Positions 25,855 through 36,665 of a DNA stretch of 64,000 nucleotides are shown here, in pieces (within the stretch, counting starts at the first letter, position 1; every line of letters begins with the position of its first letter). Source of the DNA: Cellulomonas sp. ES6 (GTDB lineage: Bacteria; Actinomycetota; Actinomycetes; Actinomycetales; Cellulomonadaceae); the NCBI RefSeq assembly GCF_030053835.1, contig NZ_CP125655.1, positions 1 through 64,000 on the forward strand, given 5' to 3'. A model generated the notes under the pieces. The model made no database searches and was not told the origin of the DNA. It worked only from the letters and a program-made list of their open reading frames with translations. The position numbers and the translations under genes were made by a program.

Positions 25855-26688
25855 ATGGGTCCCACGACGCCGAGCCTCCCCGCGGTGCCGCCGGGCGTCG
25901 CACCGGTCCCGGGCGAGCACGACCTCGAGGCGGGCACGCGCCGCCGCGTGCTGGACCTCATCGCCGCCGACGGACCGGTCTCGGCCGCCGAGCTCGCCGC
26001 GGAGCTCTCGCTCACCGCGGCGGCCGTCCGCCGGCACCTCGCGACGCTCGAGGCCGAGGGCCAGATCGGGGTCCACGACGGCCGCGGCCAGGTCGGGCCC
26101 GCGCGCCGCGGCCGGCCCGCCAAGCGCTACGTCGTCACCGCGGAGGGGCAGGCGGCGCTCAGCCAGCAGTACTCCGAGCTCGCGGCGCAGGCCCTGCGGT
26201 TCGTCGCCGAGATCGGCGGCGCGGACGCGGTGCGCAGCTTCGCCGAGCGGCGGGTGCACGAGCTGGAGCAGCGGCACGCCGGCGCGCTCGCCGAGGCCGG
26301 TGACGACCCCGCCCGTCGCGCCCGGGTGCTGGCGGAGGCGCTCGCGGACGACGGCTTCGCCGCCACCGCCCGGCCCGTGCCCGGCGGCCACGCGATCCAG
26401 CTCTGCCAGGGCCACTGCCCGGTGCAGGACGTCGCCTCGGAGTTCCCCGAGCTCTGCGAGGCGGAGGCCCACGCGTTCTCCCGGATGCTCGGCGTCCACG
26501 TGCAGCGGCTCGCGACCCTCGCGCGCGGCGGTCACGTCTGCACGACCAACATCCCGATCACCCCGGTGCGGCGACCGACCGCGACCGACCCGCCCGCCGG
26601 CACCTCCGGGCCCCCGCCCGGCCGACCGGCAGCACCCCCCGAGCGACCCGACGCCACCGCCCCCGCGGCGTACACGGAAGGACGATGA
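25855..26688 (+). CDS. sufR: SufR, Fe-S sensing repressor of the suf operon
   Basis: DeoR/ArsR-like regulator of 277 residues. The N-terminal winged helix-turn-helix is [23 protein letters not shown] (shortened here: [19 protein letters not shown]), followed by the wing [10 protein letters not shown]. Four cysteines lie at 184, 188, 201 and 229 (LCQGHC, ELCEA, HVCTTN), the spacing C-x3-C-x12-C-x27-C that binds an Fe-S cluster in actinobacterial SufR. ATG 25855 has a strong GGAGGAGG site; an upstream in-frame ATG at 25738 would overlap the promoter. It is the first gene of the suf operon, one base before sufB. Confidence 0.93.
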   Translation: MGPTTPSLPAVPPGVAPVPGEHDLEAGTRRRVLDLIAADGPVSAAELAAELSLTAAAVRRHLATLEAEGQIGVHDGRGQVGPARRGRPAKRYVVTAEGQAALSQQYSELAAQALRFVAEIGGADAVRSFAERRVHELEQRHAGALAEAGDDPARRARVLAEALADDGFAATARPVPGGHAIQLCQGHCPVQDVASEFPELCEAEAHAFSRMLGVHVQRLATLARGGHVCTTNIPITPVRRPTATDPPAGTSGPPPGRPAAPPERPDATAPAAYTEGR

Positions 26689-26689
26689 G

Positions 26690-28132
26690 ATGACCACGAC
26701 GGACCCCGGCCGCACGGCCGAGCCGATGACCCAGGACGAGGCGATCGCCTCGATCGGTGCGTACGGCTACGGCTGGCACGACCCGGACTCCGCGGGCGCC
26801 TCCGCCCAGCGCGGCCTGTCCGAGGCGGTCGTGCGCAACATCTCCGCGCTGAAGAACGAGCCGGAGTGGATGCTCAAGACCCGCCTGAAGGCGCTGCGCC
26901 TGTTCGACAAGAAGCCGATGCCCTGGTGGGGCGCTGACCTGTCGGGCATCGACTTCGACAACATCAAGTACTTCGTGCGGTCCACGGAGAAGCAGGCGAC
27001 CTCCTGGGAGGAGCTGCCCGAGGACATCCGGAACACCTACGACCGGCTCGGCATCCCGGAGGCGGAGAAGCAGCGCCTCGTCGCGGGCGTCGCCGCGCAG
27101 TACGAGTCCGAGGTCGTCTACCACCAGATCCAGGAGTCGCTCGAGGCGCAGGGCGTCATCTTCGTCGACACCGACACCGGCCTGCGCGAGTACCCCGAGC
27201 TGTTCGAGCAGTACTTCGGCTCGGTCATCCCGCCGGGGGACAACAAGTTCGCCTCGCTCAACACCGCCGTGTGGTCGGGCGGCTCGTTCGTGTACGTCCC
27301 GCCGGGCGTGCACGTCGAGATCCCGCTGCAGGCGTACTTCCGGATCAACACCGAGAACATGGGCCAGTTCGAGCGGACGCTGATCATCGCGGACGAGGGC
27401 TCGTACGTGCACTACGTCGAGGGCTGCACCGCGCCGATCTACCAGTCGGACTCGCTGCACTCCGCGGTGGTCGAGATCATCGTGAAGAAGAACGCCCGCG
27501 TGCGGTACACGACGATCCAGAACTGGTCGAACAACGTCTACAACCTCGTGACGAAGCGGGCGACCGCGGCCGAGGGCGCGACGATGGAGTGGGTCGACGG
27601 CAACATCGGCTCCAAGGTCACCATGAAGTACCCGGCGATCTACCTGCTGGGCGAGCACGCCCGCGGCGAGACGCTGTCCATCGCCTTCGCGGGCGAGGGC
27701 CAGCACCAGGACGCCGGCTCGAAGATGGTGCACGCCGCGCCGCACACGTCGTCCTCGATCGTGTCGAAGTCGGTGGCGCGCGGCGGTGGCCGCACGTCGT
27801 ACCGCGGCCTCGTGCAGGTGCTCGAGGGCGCCTCGCACTCGGCGTCGAACGTGCTGTGCGACGCCCTGCTGGTCGACCAGATCTCCCGGTCGGACACCTA
27901 CCCGTACGTCGACGTCCGCGAGGACGACGTGTCGATGGGCCACGAGGCCACGGTGTCCCGCGTCAGCGAGGACCAGCTGTTCTACCTGATGTCCCGCGGC
28001 ATGCCCGAGACGGAGGCCATGGCGATGATCGTGCGCGGGTTCGTGGAGCCCATCGCGCGCGAGCTCCCCATGGAGTACGCCCTCGAGCTGAACCGCCTGA
28101 TCGAGCTGCAGATGGAAGGGGCCGTCGGCTGA
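26690..28132 (+). CDS. sufB: Fe-S assembly scaffold subunit SufB
   Basis: Core scaffold subunit of the SufBCD complex, 480 residues, on which Fe-S clusters are built. Conserved parts seen are [29 protein letters not shown], the SufB core [21 protein letters not shown] (read as EGCTAPIYQ and DSLHSAVVE) and [20 protein letters not shown]. No intein is present, unlike many mycobacterial SufB proteins. ATG 26690 starts one base after the sufR stop; the stop overlaps the sufD start. Confidence 0.97.
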   Translation: MTTTDPGRTAEPMTQDEAIASIGAYGYGWHDPDSAGASAQRGLSEAVVRNISALKNEPEWMLKTRLKALRLFDKKPMPWWGADLSGIDFDNIKYFVRSTEKQATSWEELPEDIRNTYDRLGIPEAEKQRLVAGVAAQYESEVVYHQIQESLEAQGVIFVDTDTGLREYPELFEQYFGSVIPPGDNKFASLNTAVWSGGSFVYVPPGVHVEIPLQAYFRINTENMGQFERTLIIADEGSYVHYVEGCTAPIYQSDSLHSAVVEIIVKKNARVRYTTIQNWSNNVYNLVTKRATAAEGATMEWVDGNIGSKVTMKYPAIYLLGEHARGETLSIAFAGEGQHQDAGSKMVHAAPHTSSSIVSKSVARGGGRTSYRGLVQVLEGASHSASNVLCDALLVDQISRSDTYPYVDVREDDVSMGHEATVSRVSEDQLFYLMSRGMPETEAMAMIVRGFVEPIARELPMEYALELNRLIELQMEGAVG

Positions 28133-29493
28133 TGTCGACCACCGCAGAGCAGGGTCTGTCGACCGACCACTCCCGGGCGACCGCCGACGAGGCGCACAGC
28201 CACGGCGTCGGCACCGTCCCGGAGGCGTCCCGCGCCGCGCGCCCGACCTCGTTCGAGGTCGCGGACTTCGCCGTGCCGACGGGCCGCGAGGAGGAGTGGC
28301 GGTTCTCGCCCGTGGACCGGCTGGCGCCGCTGTTCGCACCGGAGACCGGCACGCTGACCGGGCACGGCGTCCTGACCACGGTCGTGGACGCGCCCGAGGT
28401 CGAGGTCGAGATCGTCGACCGCGGCGACGCGCGCCTGGGTCGCGCCGGGCAGCCGGGGGACCGGGCCGCGGCCGTCGCGTGGGCGTCGTTCCCGCGCGCC
28501 ACGGTCGTCACGATCCCGCGCGAGGCCGTCGCGTCGACGGTCACCTCGGTGCGCGTCGAGGGCGTCGAGGGCCAGCTCGAGCCGACCGCGTCGCACCTGC
28601 TGGTGCACGCCGAGCCGATGTCGCAGGCCACGGTCGTCATCGACCACGTCGGGTCGGCGCTGCTGACCGAGACGGTCGAGGTCGTGGCCGAGGACGGCGC
28701 CCACCTGACGGTCGTGTCGGTGCAGGACTGGGCCGAGGGCTCGGTGCACAACGCCGCCCACCGGGTGCGCCTGGGACGGGACGCCACCGTCAAGCACATC
28801 GTCGTGACGCTCGGCGGCGACGTCGTGCGCATCACGCCGGACGCCGAGTTCGCCGGCGAGGGCGGCTCGGTCGAGATGCTCGGCGTGTACTTCGCGGACG
28901 CCGGCCAGCACCAGGAGCAGCGGCTGTTCGTCGACCACGCCGTGCCGTCCTGCACCAGCCGCGTCACCTACAAGGGCGCGCTGCAGGGCGAGGGCGCGCA
29001 CACCGTGTGGGTCGGCGACGTGCTGATCCGCAAGGAGGCCGAGGGCACCGACACCTACGAGCTCAACCGCAACCTCGTCCTCACGGACGGCGCGCGCGCG
29101 GACTCGGTGCCGAACCTCGAGATCGAGACCGGCCTCATCGAGGGCGCCGGCCACGCGTCGGCCACCGGCCGGTTCGACGACGAGCAGCTGTTCTACCTGC
29201 GCGCCCGTGGCATCCCGGAGACCGACGCCCGCCGCCTGGTGGTGCGCGGGTTCTTCGCGGAGCTGATCGGCCAGATCGGCGTCCCCGAGGTCGAGGAGCG
29301 GCTCATCGCGGCGATCGAGGCCGAGCTGGCCCGGTCGATGACGGAGTTCGCCCCGGCGACCGCTGCGGGTGCACCGGCCGTCGCCGCGCCCGCCGGCGGT
29401 GACCACGCGTCCGCCGTCACGCCGCAGACCGACGGCGCCCGCGCGATCCTCGTCGAGCCCGCCTCGGTCACCAGCCGGGACGAGCCCGCATGA
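28132..29493 (+). CDS. sufD: Fe-S assembly subunit SufD
   Basis: Partner of SufB in the scaffold, 453 residues. The family pattern REEEWRFSPVDRL at the start, the beta-helix core and FYLRARGIPETDARRLVVRG near the end are present. The extreme C-terminus (after residue 400) is an Ala/Pro-rich extension. ATG shares its A with the sufB stop (TGATG). The stop lies inside ATG of a 19-codon ORF that leads into the Rieske gene. Confidence 0.96.
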   Translation: MSTTAEQGLSTDHSRATADEAHSHGVGTVPEASRAARPTSFEVADFAVPTGREEEWRFSPVDRLAPLFAPETGTLTGHGVLTTVVDAPEVEVEIVDRGDARLGRAGQPGDRAAAVAWASFPRATVVTIPREAVASTVTSVRVEGVEGQLEPTASHLLVHAEPMSQATVVIDHVGSALLTETVEVVAEDGAHLTVVSVQDWAEGSVHNAAHRVRLGRDATVKHIVVTLGGDVVRITPDAEFAGEGGSVEMLGVYFADAGQHQEQRLFVDHAVPSCTSRVTYKGALQGEGAHTVWVGDVLIRKEAEGTDTYELNRNLVLTDGARADSVPNLEIETGLIEGAGHASATGRFDDEQLFYLRARGIPETDARRLVVRGFFAELIGQIGVPEVEERLIAAIEAELARSMTEFAPATAAGAPAVAAPAGGDHASAVTPQTDGARAILVEPASVTSRDEPA

Positions 29494-29549
29494 GCACGCC
29501 CCACGACGTCGCTCGCTGCGCCCCCGACCCCGCGGGGGCCGTGACGTGA
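29490..29549 (+). CDS. 19-codon coupling ORF between sufD and Rieske gene
   Basis: ATG 29490 overlaps the sufD stop (ATGA) and TGA 29547 overlaps the GTG of the next gene (GTGA). The peptide is MSTPHDVARCAPDPAGAVT. It has no family. The perfect double overlap suggests it carries terminating ribosomes across the 52-base gap to the Rieske gene. It may be a translational relay rather than a functional peptide, or chance. Confidence 0.45.
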   Translation: MSTPHDVARCAPDPAGAVT

Positions 29550-29878
29550 CCGCCCAGCTCGCCTGCATGACCTCCGACGTCCCCGAGGCCGGCGCCCTGC
29601 GCGTCGAGCTCGAGGGGGAGTCGGGCGTCGTCGAGGTCGCGGTCGTCCGCGACGAGGACGGCGCGCTGCACGCCATCAGCGACATCTGCTCGCACGGCGC
29701 CGTGTCGCTGTCCGACGGGGAGGTCGAGGGCTGCACCGTGGAGTGCTGGCTGCACGGGTCGCGGTTCGACCTGCGCACCGGCGAGCCGCTGGGCCCCCCG
29801 GCCGTCCGCCCCGTCCCCGTCTACCCCCTGACCGTCGACGGCGAGCGCGTGCTCGTCGACGTCGACGGCGCCGCCTGA
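29546..29878 (+). CDS. Rieske-type [2Fe-2S] ferredoxin in the suf operon
   Basis: Small protein of 110 residues with the Rieske cluster motif: C-S-H in ICSHGAVSLSDG and C-W-L-H in VECWLHGSRFDLRTG, giving the two Cys and two His ligands. It is of the NirD/biphenyl-dioxygenase ferredoxin type. Found between sufD and sufC in many actinobacteria, it may supply electrons during cluster assembly (inference). GTG 29546 is set by the overlap with the short ORF before it. Confidence 0.9.
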   Translation: MTAQLACMTSDVPEAGALRVELEGESGVVEVAVVRDEDGALHAISDICSHGAVSLSDGEVEGCTVECWLHGSRFDLRTGEPLGPPAVRPVPVYPLTVDGERVLVDVDGAA

Positions 29879-29900
29879 GCCTGCTGAGGAGAACGAGAGC

Positions 29901-32638
<2,738 letters not shown>

Positions 32639-32642
<4 letters not shown>

Positions 32643-32986
32643 GCGACACCACCGTCTCGGGCCAGCCGGACCAGGCACCCGCGAACGCCGCCGACGTCGA
32701 GGAGGCGCTGCGCGACGTCATCGACCCCGAGCTCGGCATCAACGTGGTCGACCTCGGCCTCGTCTACGGCATCGCGCTGGAGCCGAACCGGCACGTCACG
32801 ATCGACATGACCCTGACCTCGGCGGCCTGCCCGCTGACGGACGTGATCGAGGACCAGGCGGGCTCGTCGCTCGAGGGGCTCGTCGACTCGTTCCGCATCA
32901 ACTGGGTGTGGATGCCGCCGTGGGGGCCGGAGCGCATCACCGACGACGGGCGCGCGCAGATGCGGGCGCTGGGGTTCAACATCTGA
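32639..32986 (+). CDS. sufT: SufT / MIP18-family Fe-S maturation protein
   Basis: DUF59 protein of 115 residues: LRDVIDPELGINVVDLGLVYG near the start (shortened: DPELGINVVDLGLVYG), then MTLTSAACPLTDVIEDQ with the conserved Cys, and a WVWMPPWGPERITDDGR end typical of SufT. It assists Fe-S maturation of target enzymes. It is the last gene of the suf set and is followed by a strong hairpin. Confidence 0.94.
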
Positions 32987-33006
32987 ACCCTCCCGTCGCG
33001 GACGTC

Positions 33007-33038
33007 ACGGCCGGTCGCCCCTCGGGGTGGCCGGCCGT
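33007..33038 (+). terminator. Terminator after sufT
   Basis: A GC-rich hairpin with 15-base arms, 13 paired, starting ACGGCCGG and ending CCGGCCGT around a 2-base loop. It lies 20 bases after the sufT stop between convergent genes, so it can serve both sides. Confidence 0.65.
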
Positions 33039-33096
33039 CGTCGTGCGGGGGAGCGGCGCGCGGGCGTGCCGGGCCGGGCCGGACGTCCGGCCGGGG

Positions 33097-33987
33097 CTAC
33101 GGCTCCGCCACCGCGAACGTGTCGCACGCCGCGAGGGTGCCCTGCTCGTAGCCGGTCGTGAACCAGCGCTGCCGCTGCTCGCTCGACCCGTGCGTCCAGG
33201 TGTCCGGGTCCACGCCGCCGCCGGACTGCTGCTGGATGTGGTCGTCCCCGACGGCCGCCGCGGCGGACAGCGCGTCGGCGAGCTGCCCGCGCGTCACCGG
33301 CTCCAGGAACGTCACGCCGGTGTCCGGGTCGACCGTCGTCGCCGCGTGCCCGGCCCACAGCCCCGCGTAGCAGTCGGCCTGCAGCTCGACGCGCACCGAG
33401 TCGGAGTCGTCCCCGGTGCCGGAGCGGTCCGTCCGGTCGAACACGCCGGTGAGGTTCTGGACGTGGTGCCCGTACTCGTGCGCCACCACGTACATCTCCG
33501 CGAGCGGGCCGCCCGAGGCGCCGTACCGCGACGCGAGCAGGTCGTAGAACGTCAGGTCCAGGTAGATCGTGCGGTCCGGCGGGCAGTAGAACGGTCCGGT
33601 GCTCGCGGACGCCGCGCCGCAGCCGGTGTCCGTCGCCTGCTCGAACTCCACGACGCCCGGCTGCACCTGCTCCGCCGACGCCTGCACGCCGGCGGCCGGC
33701 AGCGCCTTCTCCCAGTACGCGTCCAGCGACTGCACGGTGGCCGACAGCCGGCACGCGCGGTCGCTGTTGGCCTGCTCGGCCGAGCAGTCGCCGACCTGCG
33801 ACACCTGCTCGCCGCCGCCGTCCGTCGAGCCCTGCAGGAGCTGCGACGGGTCCCCGCCCAGCAGCACGACCAGGGCCACGAGCACCAGGCCGCCGATGCC
33901 GCCGCCCACCGCGACGCCGCGCCCGCGACCACCCCGGCGGGACTCGACGCGCCCGCCCTCGAACCGGCCGCCACCCTGGAACGTCAT
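33097..33987 (-). CDS. Neutral zinc metallopeptidase (YpfJ family)
   Basis: Membrane-anchored peptidase of 296 residues. A Gly/Arg-rich cytoplasmic start (MTFQGGGRFEGGRVESRRGG) is followed by one membrane helix (residues 28-45) and an extracytoplasmic domain with the zinc site HEYGHH in YVVAHEYGHHVQNLTG and the downstream ligand Glu in VRVELQADCYAGLWAGHA. Substrate unknown. ATG 33987 is seven bases after TACCGT on the minus strand, so the mRNA is probably leaderless. Confidence 0.92.
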   Translation of the reverse strand: MTFQGGGRFEGGRVESRRGGRGRGVAVGGGIGGLVLVALVVLLGGDPSQLLQGSTDGGGEQVSQVGDCSAEQANSDRACRLSATVQSLDAYWEKALPAAGVQASAEQVQPGVVEFEQATDTGCGAASASTGPFYCPPDRTIYLDLTFYDLLASRYGASGGPLAEMYVVAHEYGHHVQNLTGVFDRTDRSGTGDDSDSVRVELQADCYAGLWAGHAATTVDPDTGVTFLEPVTRGQLADALSAAAAVGDDHIQQQSGGGVDPDTWTHGSSEQRQRWFTTGYEQGTLAACDTFAVAEP

Positions 33988-33994
33988 GGCCGGG

Positions 33995-34000
33995 ACGGTA
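33995..34000 (-). promoter_or_regulatory. -10 of leaderless metallopeptidase mRNA
   Basis: TACCGT on the minus strand, seven bases before ATG 33987. Confidence 0.5.
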
Positions 34001-34124
34001 GCGCCGCGCGGGTCGGTGCGCGCGGGGAGGGGGCGCGGCGGGTCGGTGCGCGCGCGGGGGACCGGGCGCGGCCGCCGGTCCCGGGCCGGGGTGCGGGCGG
34101 CCGGTGTCTCCGCTCCGCGAGCGG

Positions 34125-34727
34125 TCAGTCGACGATCCCGCGGGCGGCCAGCGCCTCGCCGAGGTCGCGCGCCCGCCCGAGCACCCGCAGGACGGCCGGC
34201 GTCAGCCACACCCGCGGGTCCCTCTCGGCGCCCCGCGCCCGGGCCGCGTCGCGCACCTCGTGCACCGTGCGGGCGATCTCCGGCACGGTCCGCAGCACCA
34301 GCGCGACGGCGAGCGCGACGACGTCGGGGCGGACGCCCACCCGCCGCAGCGGGCGCACCGCGCGCGTGAGGCCGTCGAGCAGCCGGTCGGCGGGGGTCGT
34401 GGCCGTGACGACGGCGGCGGCGAGCACCAGCGTGAGCAGGTCCGCCACCACCTCGACGGCCGGACCCCAGCCACGGGCCCAGGCCTGGTAGCCGCCCGCC
34501 AGCGCGGCCGTGACGAGGACCGGCAGCATCCCGCGCAGCGTCGGGCCCGGCGGCAGGGCGGCCACCGCCGCGAGGGCGACCGTCAGCACCAGCAGGGCGA
34601 GCGAGGGCACGACGCCGCCGGTCACCACCACCGCGACGCCCAGCACGGCGAGCCCCGCGAGCTTCGCGCCCGCGGGAGCCCGGTCGAGCGGCGTGCGCGC
34701 GGTCCGGTGCGCGCCGAGCAGCGTCAC
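34125..34727 (-). CDS. bioN: ECF transporter transmembrane subunit (EcfT/BioN)
   Basis: Membrane protein of 200 residues with about five helices and the EcfT coupling signature: two Ala-Arg-Gly type motifs, VRDAARARGAERDP and ALAARGIVD. It links the ATPase to the biotin-binding BioY protein. ATG 34727 overlaps the ATPase stop by 4 bases. Order on the minus strand is bioY-bioM-bioN. Confidence 0.88.
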   Translation of the reverse strand: MTLLGAHRTARTPLDRAPAGAKLAGLAVLGVAVVVTGGVVPSLALLVLTVALAAVAALPPGPTLRGMLPVLVTAALAGGYQAWARGWGPAVEVVADLLTLVLAAAVVTATTPADRLLDGLTRAVRPLRRVGVRPDVVALAVALVLRTVPEIARTVHEVRDAARARGAERDPRVWLTPAVLRVLGRARDLGEALAARGIVD

Positions 34728-35578
34728 GGCCGGTCCCCGCCGGTGGCCGGCGCGCGGTCGGCGCCGAGGTCGTCACCCCGGTCCGAGGTCGTGCGTCCGG
34801 CCTGACGACCTCGGCCGGAGGTGACGACCTCGCTCGCGTCGGCGGCGACGTCGGGGACCGCGGGGGGCGGGGTGGCCATGAGGGCGCGGTACGCCGCCAG
34901 GGCCGCCGCGGGCGGGCCGTCGTGGACGACGTGGCCCTCGTCGACGACGAGCACCCGGTCGGCGCGCGCCGCCGCCTCCAGGTCGTGCGTGACCTGCACC
35001 ACCTGCTGCGGCAGGTCCGCGAGCAGCGCGTCCACCACGCCGCGCCAGCGCAGGTCGAGCAGCGTCGTCGGCTCGTCGCAGACCAGCACGTCCGGCTCCG
35101 TCGCGAGCACGGCCGCGAGGGCCAGGAGCTGCCGCTGGCCCCCGGACAGCGCCCGCACGGGGACGTCCGCGCGCTCCGCGAGACCCACCCGGGCCAGCGC
35201 CTCCCGCGCCCGCGCGTCCCGCTCGCGCGCCGGCACCCCGCGGCGGCGCAGGGACAGCGCGACGTCCTCGACGGGGGTCGGCATGACGACCTGGGCGTCC
35301 GGGTCCGTGAACAGGAAGCCGACGCGCCGCCGCACGGCCGCACCGTCCCGGGCGGTGTCCAGGCCGTCCACCCGGACCGTCCCGGCCGACGGGAGCGTCA
35401 GCCCGTTCAGCAGGCGGGCGAACGTCGACTTGCCCGAGCCGTTCGCGCCGACCACCGCGACGCGGCGCTCGGTCAGCGTGCAGGTCACCGGGCCGAGCAG
35501 CGTGACCACCCGCTCCTGCCCCCGCCGGGCCGCACCGGGGGCGTACGCGGTGACGACCGCGCCGTCGAGCTCGATCAC
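34724..35578 (-). CDS. bioM: ECF transporter ATPase (BioM)
   Basis: ATPase of 284 residues with Walker A AVVGANGSGKSTFARLLNG, signature ALSGGQRQLLALAAVL and Walker B VLVCDEPTTLLDLRWRG. GTG 35578 overlaps the bioY stop (GTGA). The last 50 residues (after YRALMATPPP) lie outside the fold and are encoded by a nested palindromic element (34765-34832), so this tail looks like an in-frame insertion or an extension of the reading frame through the element. Confidence 0.9.
   Translation of the reverse strand: MIELDGAVVTAYAPGAARRGQERVVTLLGPVTCTLTERRVAVVGANGSGKSTFARLLNGLTLPSAGTVRVDGLDTARDGAAVRRRVGFLFTDPDAQVVMPTPVEDVALSLRRRGVPARERDARAREALARVGLAERADVPVRALSGGQRQLLALAAVLATEPDVLVCDEPTTLLDLRWRGVVDALLADLPQQVVQVTHDLEAAARADRVLVVDEGHVVHDGPPAAALAAYRALMATPPPAVPDVAADASEVVTSGRGRQAGRTTSDRGDDLGADRAPATGGDRP
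34765..34832. repeat. Nested palindromic array P5 inside bioM 3' end
   Basis: Four copies of CGAGGTCGT(CA): forward at 34765 and 34784, inverted ending at 34813 and 34832. Outer arms CGAGGTCGTCACC / GGTGACGACCTCG are perfect over 13 bp, inner arms over 10 bp. Copies on each side are offset by 19 bases. It codes about residues 249-271 of the BioM tail. Confidence 0.88.
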
Positions 35579-36291
35579 CGGCCGCGCAGCAGGTCGGGGA
35601 ACGCGCGGAGCGCGGCGGCCGCGACGACGGCGGCGAGGAGGTTCTTGATCGCGTCGCCCGGCAGGAACACGGCGCCCGCGGTGATCGCCTCCGACGGCGA
35701 CAGCCCGAGCCGCCAGCCCATGACGGCGATGCCCAGCGGGTGGACCGTCAGCAGCGTGGCCGCCGCGGCGGCACCGAACAGCGCGGGGACGCGCCAGCGC
35801 GGAGCGACCCGGCGCGCCAGCAGTCCGAGCGCGCCGGCGACGGCGGCCGCCGCGGGGAACGCGAGCAGGTACCCGGCCGACGGCCCCGCCAGCACGCCCA
35901 GCCCGCCGGTCGCCCCGGCGAACACCGGCAGCCCCGCGAGCCCGACCGCGACGTACAGCAGCAGCGCGAGGAAGCCGCGGCGCGGCCCCAGCACCAGCCC
36001 GGTCAGCACCACGCCGAACGTCTGCAGCGTGATCGGCACGGCGCCGCCCGTCGGGATGGCCGGCAGCACCGCGCACACCGCGACGAACGCGGCGAACGTC
36101 GCCACCAGGGCGAGGTCGGTCGCGACGGACGCGCGGGCCACGGGAGCGGGGGACGCGGCCGTCGCGGCGGCGCCGAACGCCGGGGCGCCCGGCGAGCGGG
36201 GTTCGGCGCGCCGGGAGTCCGCGGACGTGGCGGGTCGTGCCGTCGGGTCGTGCTCGGGGCGGTGCTGCTCGGGGCGGTGCTGCTCGGACAT
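35575..36291 (-). CDS. bioY: Biotin-binding ECF subunit BioY
   Basis: Substrate-specific subunit of 238 residues. The first 50 residues are Ala/Pro/Arg-rich and likely cytoplasmic; six membrane helices follow, with the BioY patterns AVCAVLPAIPTGGAVPITLQ and PSAGYLLAFPAAAAVAG. It binds biotin and works with BioM and BioN encoded downstream. ATG 36291 has a GAGG site; a TAGCGT -10 at 36331-36336 would give a leader of about 33 bases. Confidence 0.92.
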   Translation of the reverse strand: MSEQHRPEQHRPEHDPTARPATSADSRRAEPRSPGAPAFGAAATAASPAPVARASVATDLALVATFAAFVAVCAVLPAIPTGGAVPITLQTFGVVLTGLVLGPRRGFLALLLYVAVGLAGLPVFAGATGGLGVLAGPSAGYLLAFPAAAAVAGALGLLARRVAPRWRVPALFGAAAAATLLTVHPLGIAVMGWRLGLSPSEAITAGAVFLPGDAIKNLLAAVVAAAALRAFPDLLRGR

Positions 36292-36330
36292 GGGACCTCG
36301 CGGGACGGGGCGGACGGGTGTGCTGCCGTC

Positions 36331-36336
36331 ACGCTA
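36331..36336 (-). promoter_or_regulatory. -10 of bioY operon
   Basis: TAGCGT on the minus strand gives a start about 33 bases before ATG 36291. No BirA-type palindrome was recognised near it. Confidence 0.45.
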
Positions 36337-36440
36337 GTTCGCCCCACCCGACGCGGTCGCCGGTCGACCCGCCCAACACTGCCCCCACCCCGCTGGAGGT
36401 TTCCGCACCCGACACCCCTCCACCCCACCCGCCCCACCCG

Positions 36441-36509
36441 CGAGTTCGGCAGTCCGGTGTCGAGCTCGGCACCTGGAGCTGCCGAACTCGACGGGAAGTG
36501 CCGAGCTCG
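36441..36509. repeat. Palindromic array P6 (four 11-mers, 19-20 base pitch)
   Basis: CGAGTTCGGCA (36441-36451) and CGAGCTCGGCA (36461-36471) are followed by inverted TGCCGAACTCG (36480-36490) and TGCCGAGCTCG (36499-36509). Pitch is 20, then 19, bases. The left end abuts a 17-base C-tract run that on the minus strand is a G-quadruplex motif with single-base loops. Lies between divergent promoters. Confidence 0.88.
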
Positions 36510-36569
36510 CGGACGGGGCACCCGAGGGGGCGGGCGGAATTCTCGTCGGCGGGCGGACGCTGGGGCTCG

Positions 36570-36575
36570 TAGAAT
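36570..36575 (+). promoter_or_regulatory. -10 of the ABC-F gene
   Basis: TAGAAT gives a start near 36582 and a leader of about 85 bases before GTG 36666. Long leaders are common for ABC-F genes regulated by ribosome stalling, but no leader peptide is convincing here. Confidence 0.4.
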
Positions 36576-36665
36576 GGCCGGCGTTTGTGCCGGGTCGGCG
36601 ACGGGGCGCGCGGCAAGCAGCCGGGTCGAGCCACGTCCGGGCACGGTGGAGGGACAGGGACCAGA

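Larger units (their letters stand above)
36292..36665. other. 374-bp divergent gap, C-tracts and palindromic array
   Basis: No gene. From left to right: the bioY leader and -10, C-rich DNA ending in CCCC-A-CCC-G-CCCC-A-CCC (36423-36439), palindromic array P6 (36441-36509), a TAGAAT -10 at 36570-36575 reading toward the ABC-F gene, and a leader of about 85 bases. Confidence 0.7.

Noticed and set aside
33097..35343. Apparent 748-codon fusion of the metallopeptidase with upstream sequence
   Set aside because: The extra N-terminal part is an out-of-frame reading of bioM and bioN. A -10 seven bases before ATG 33987 supports the short form.
36441..36509. Array P6 as a transcription terminator
   Set aside because: No gene ends on either side; both neighbours start and point away from it.
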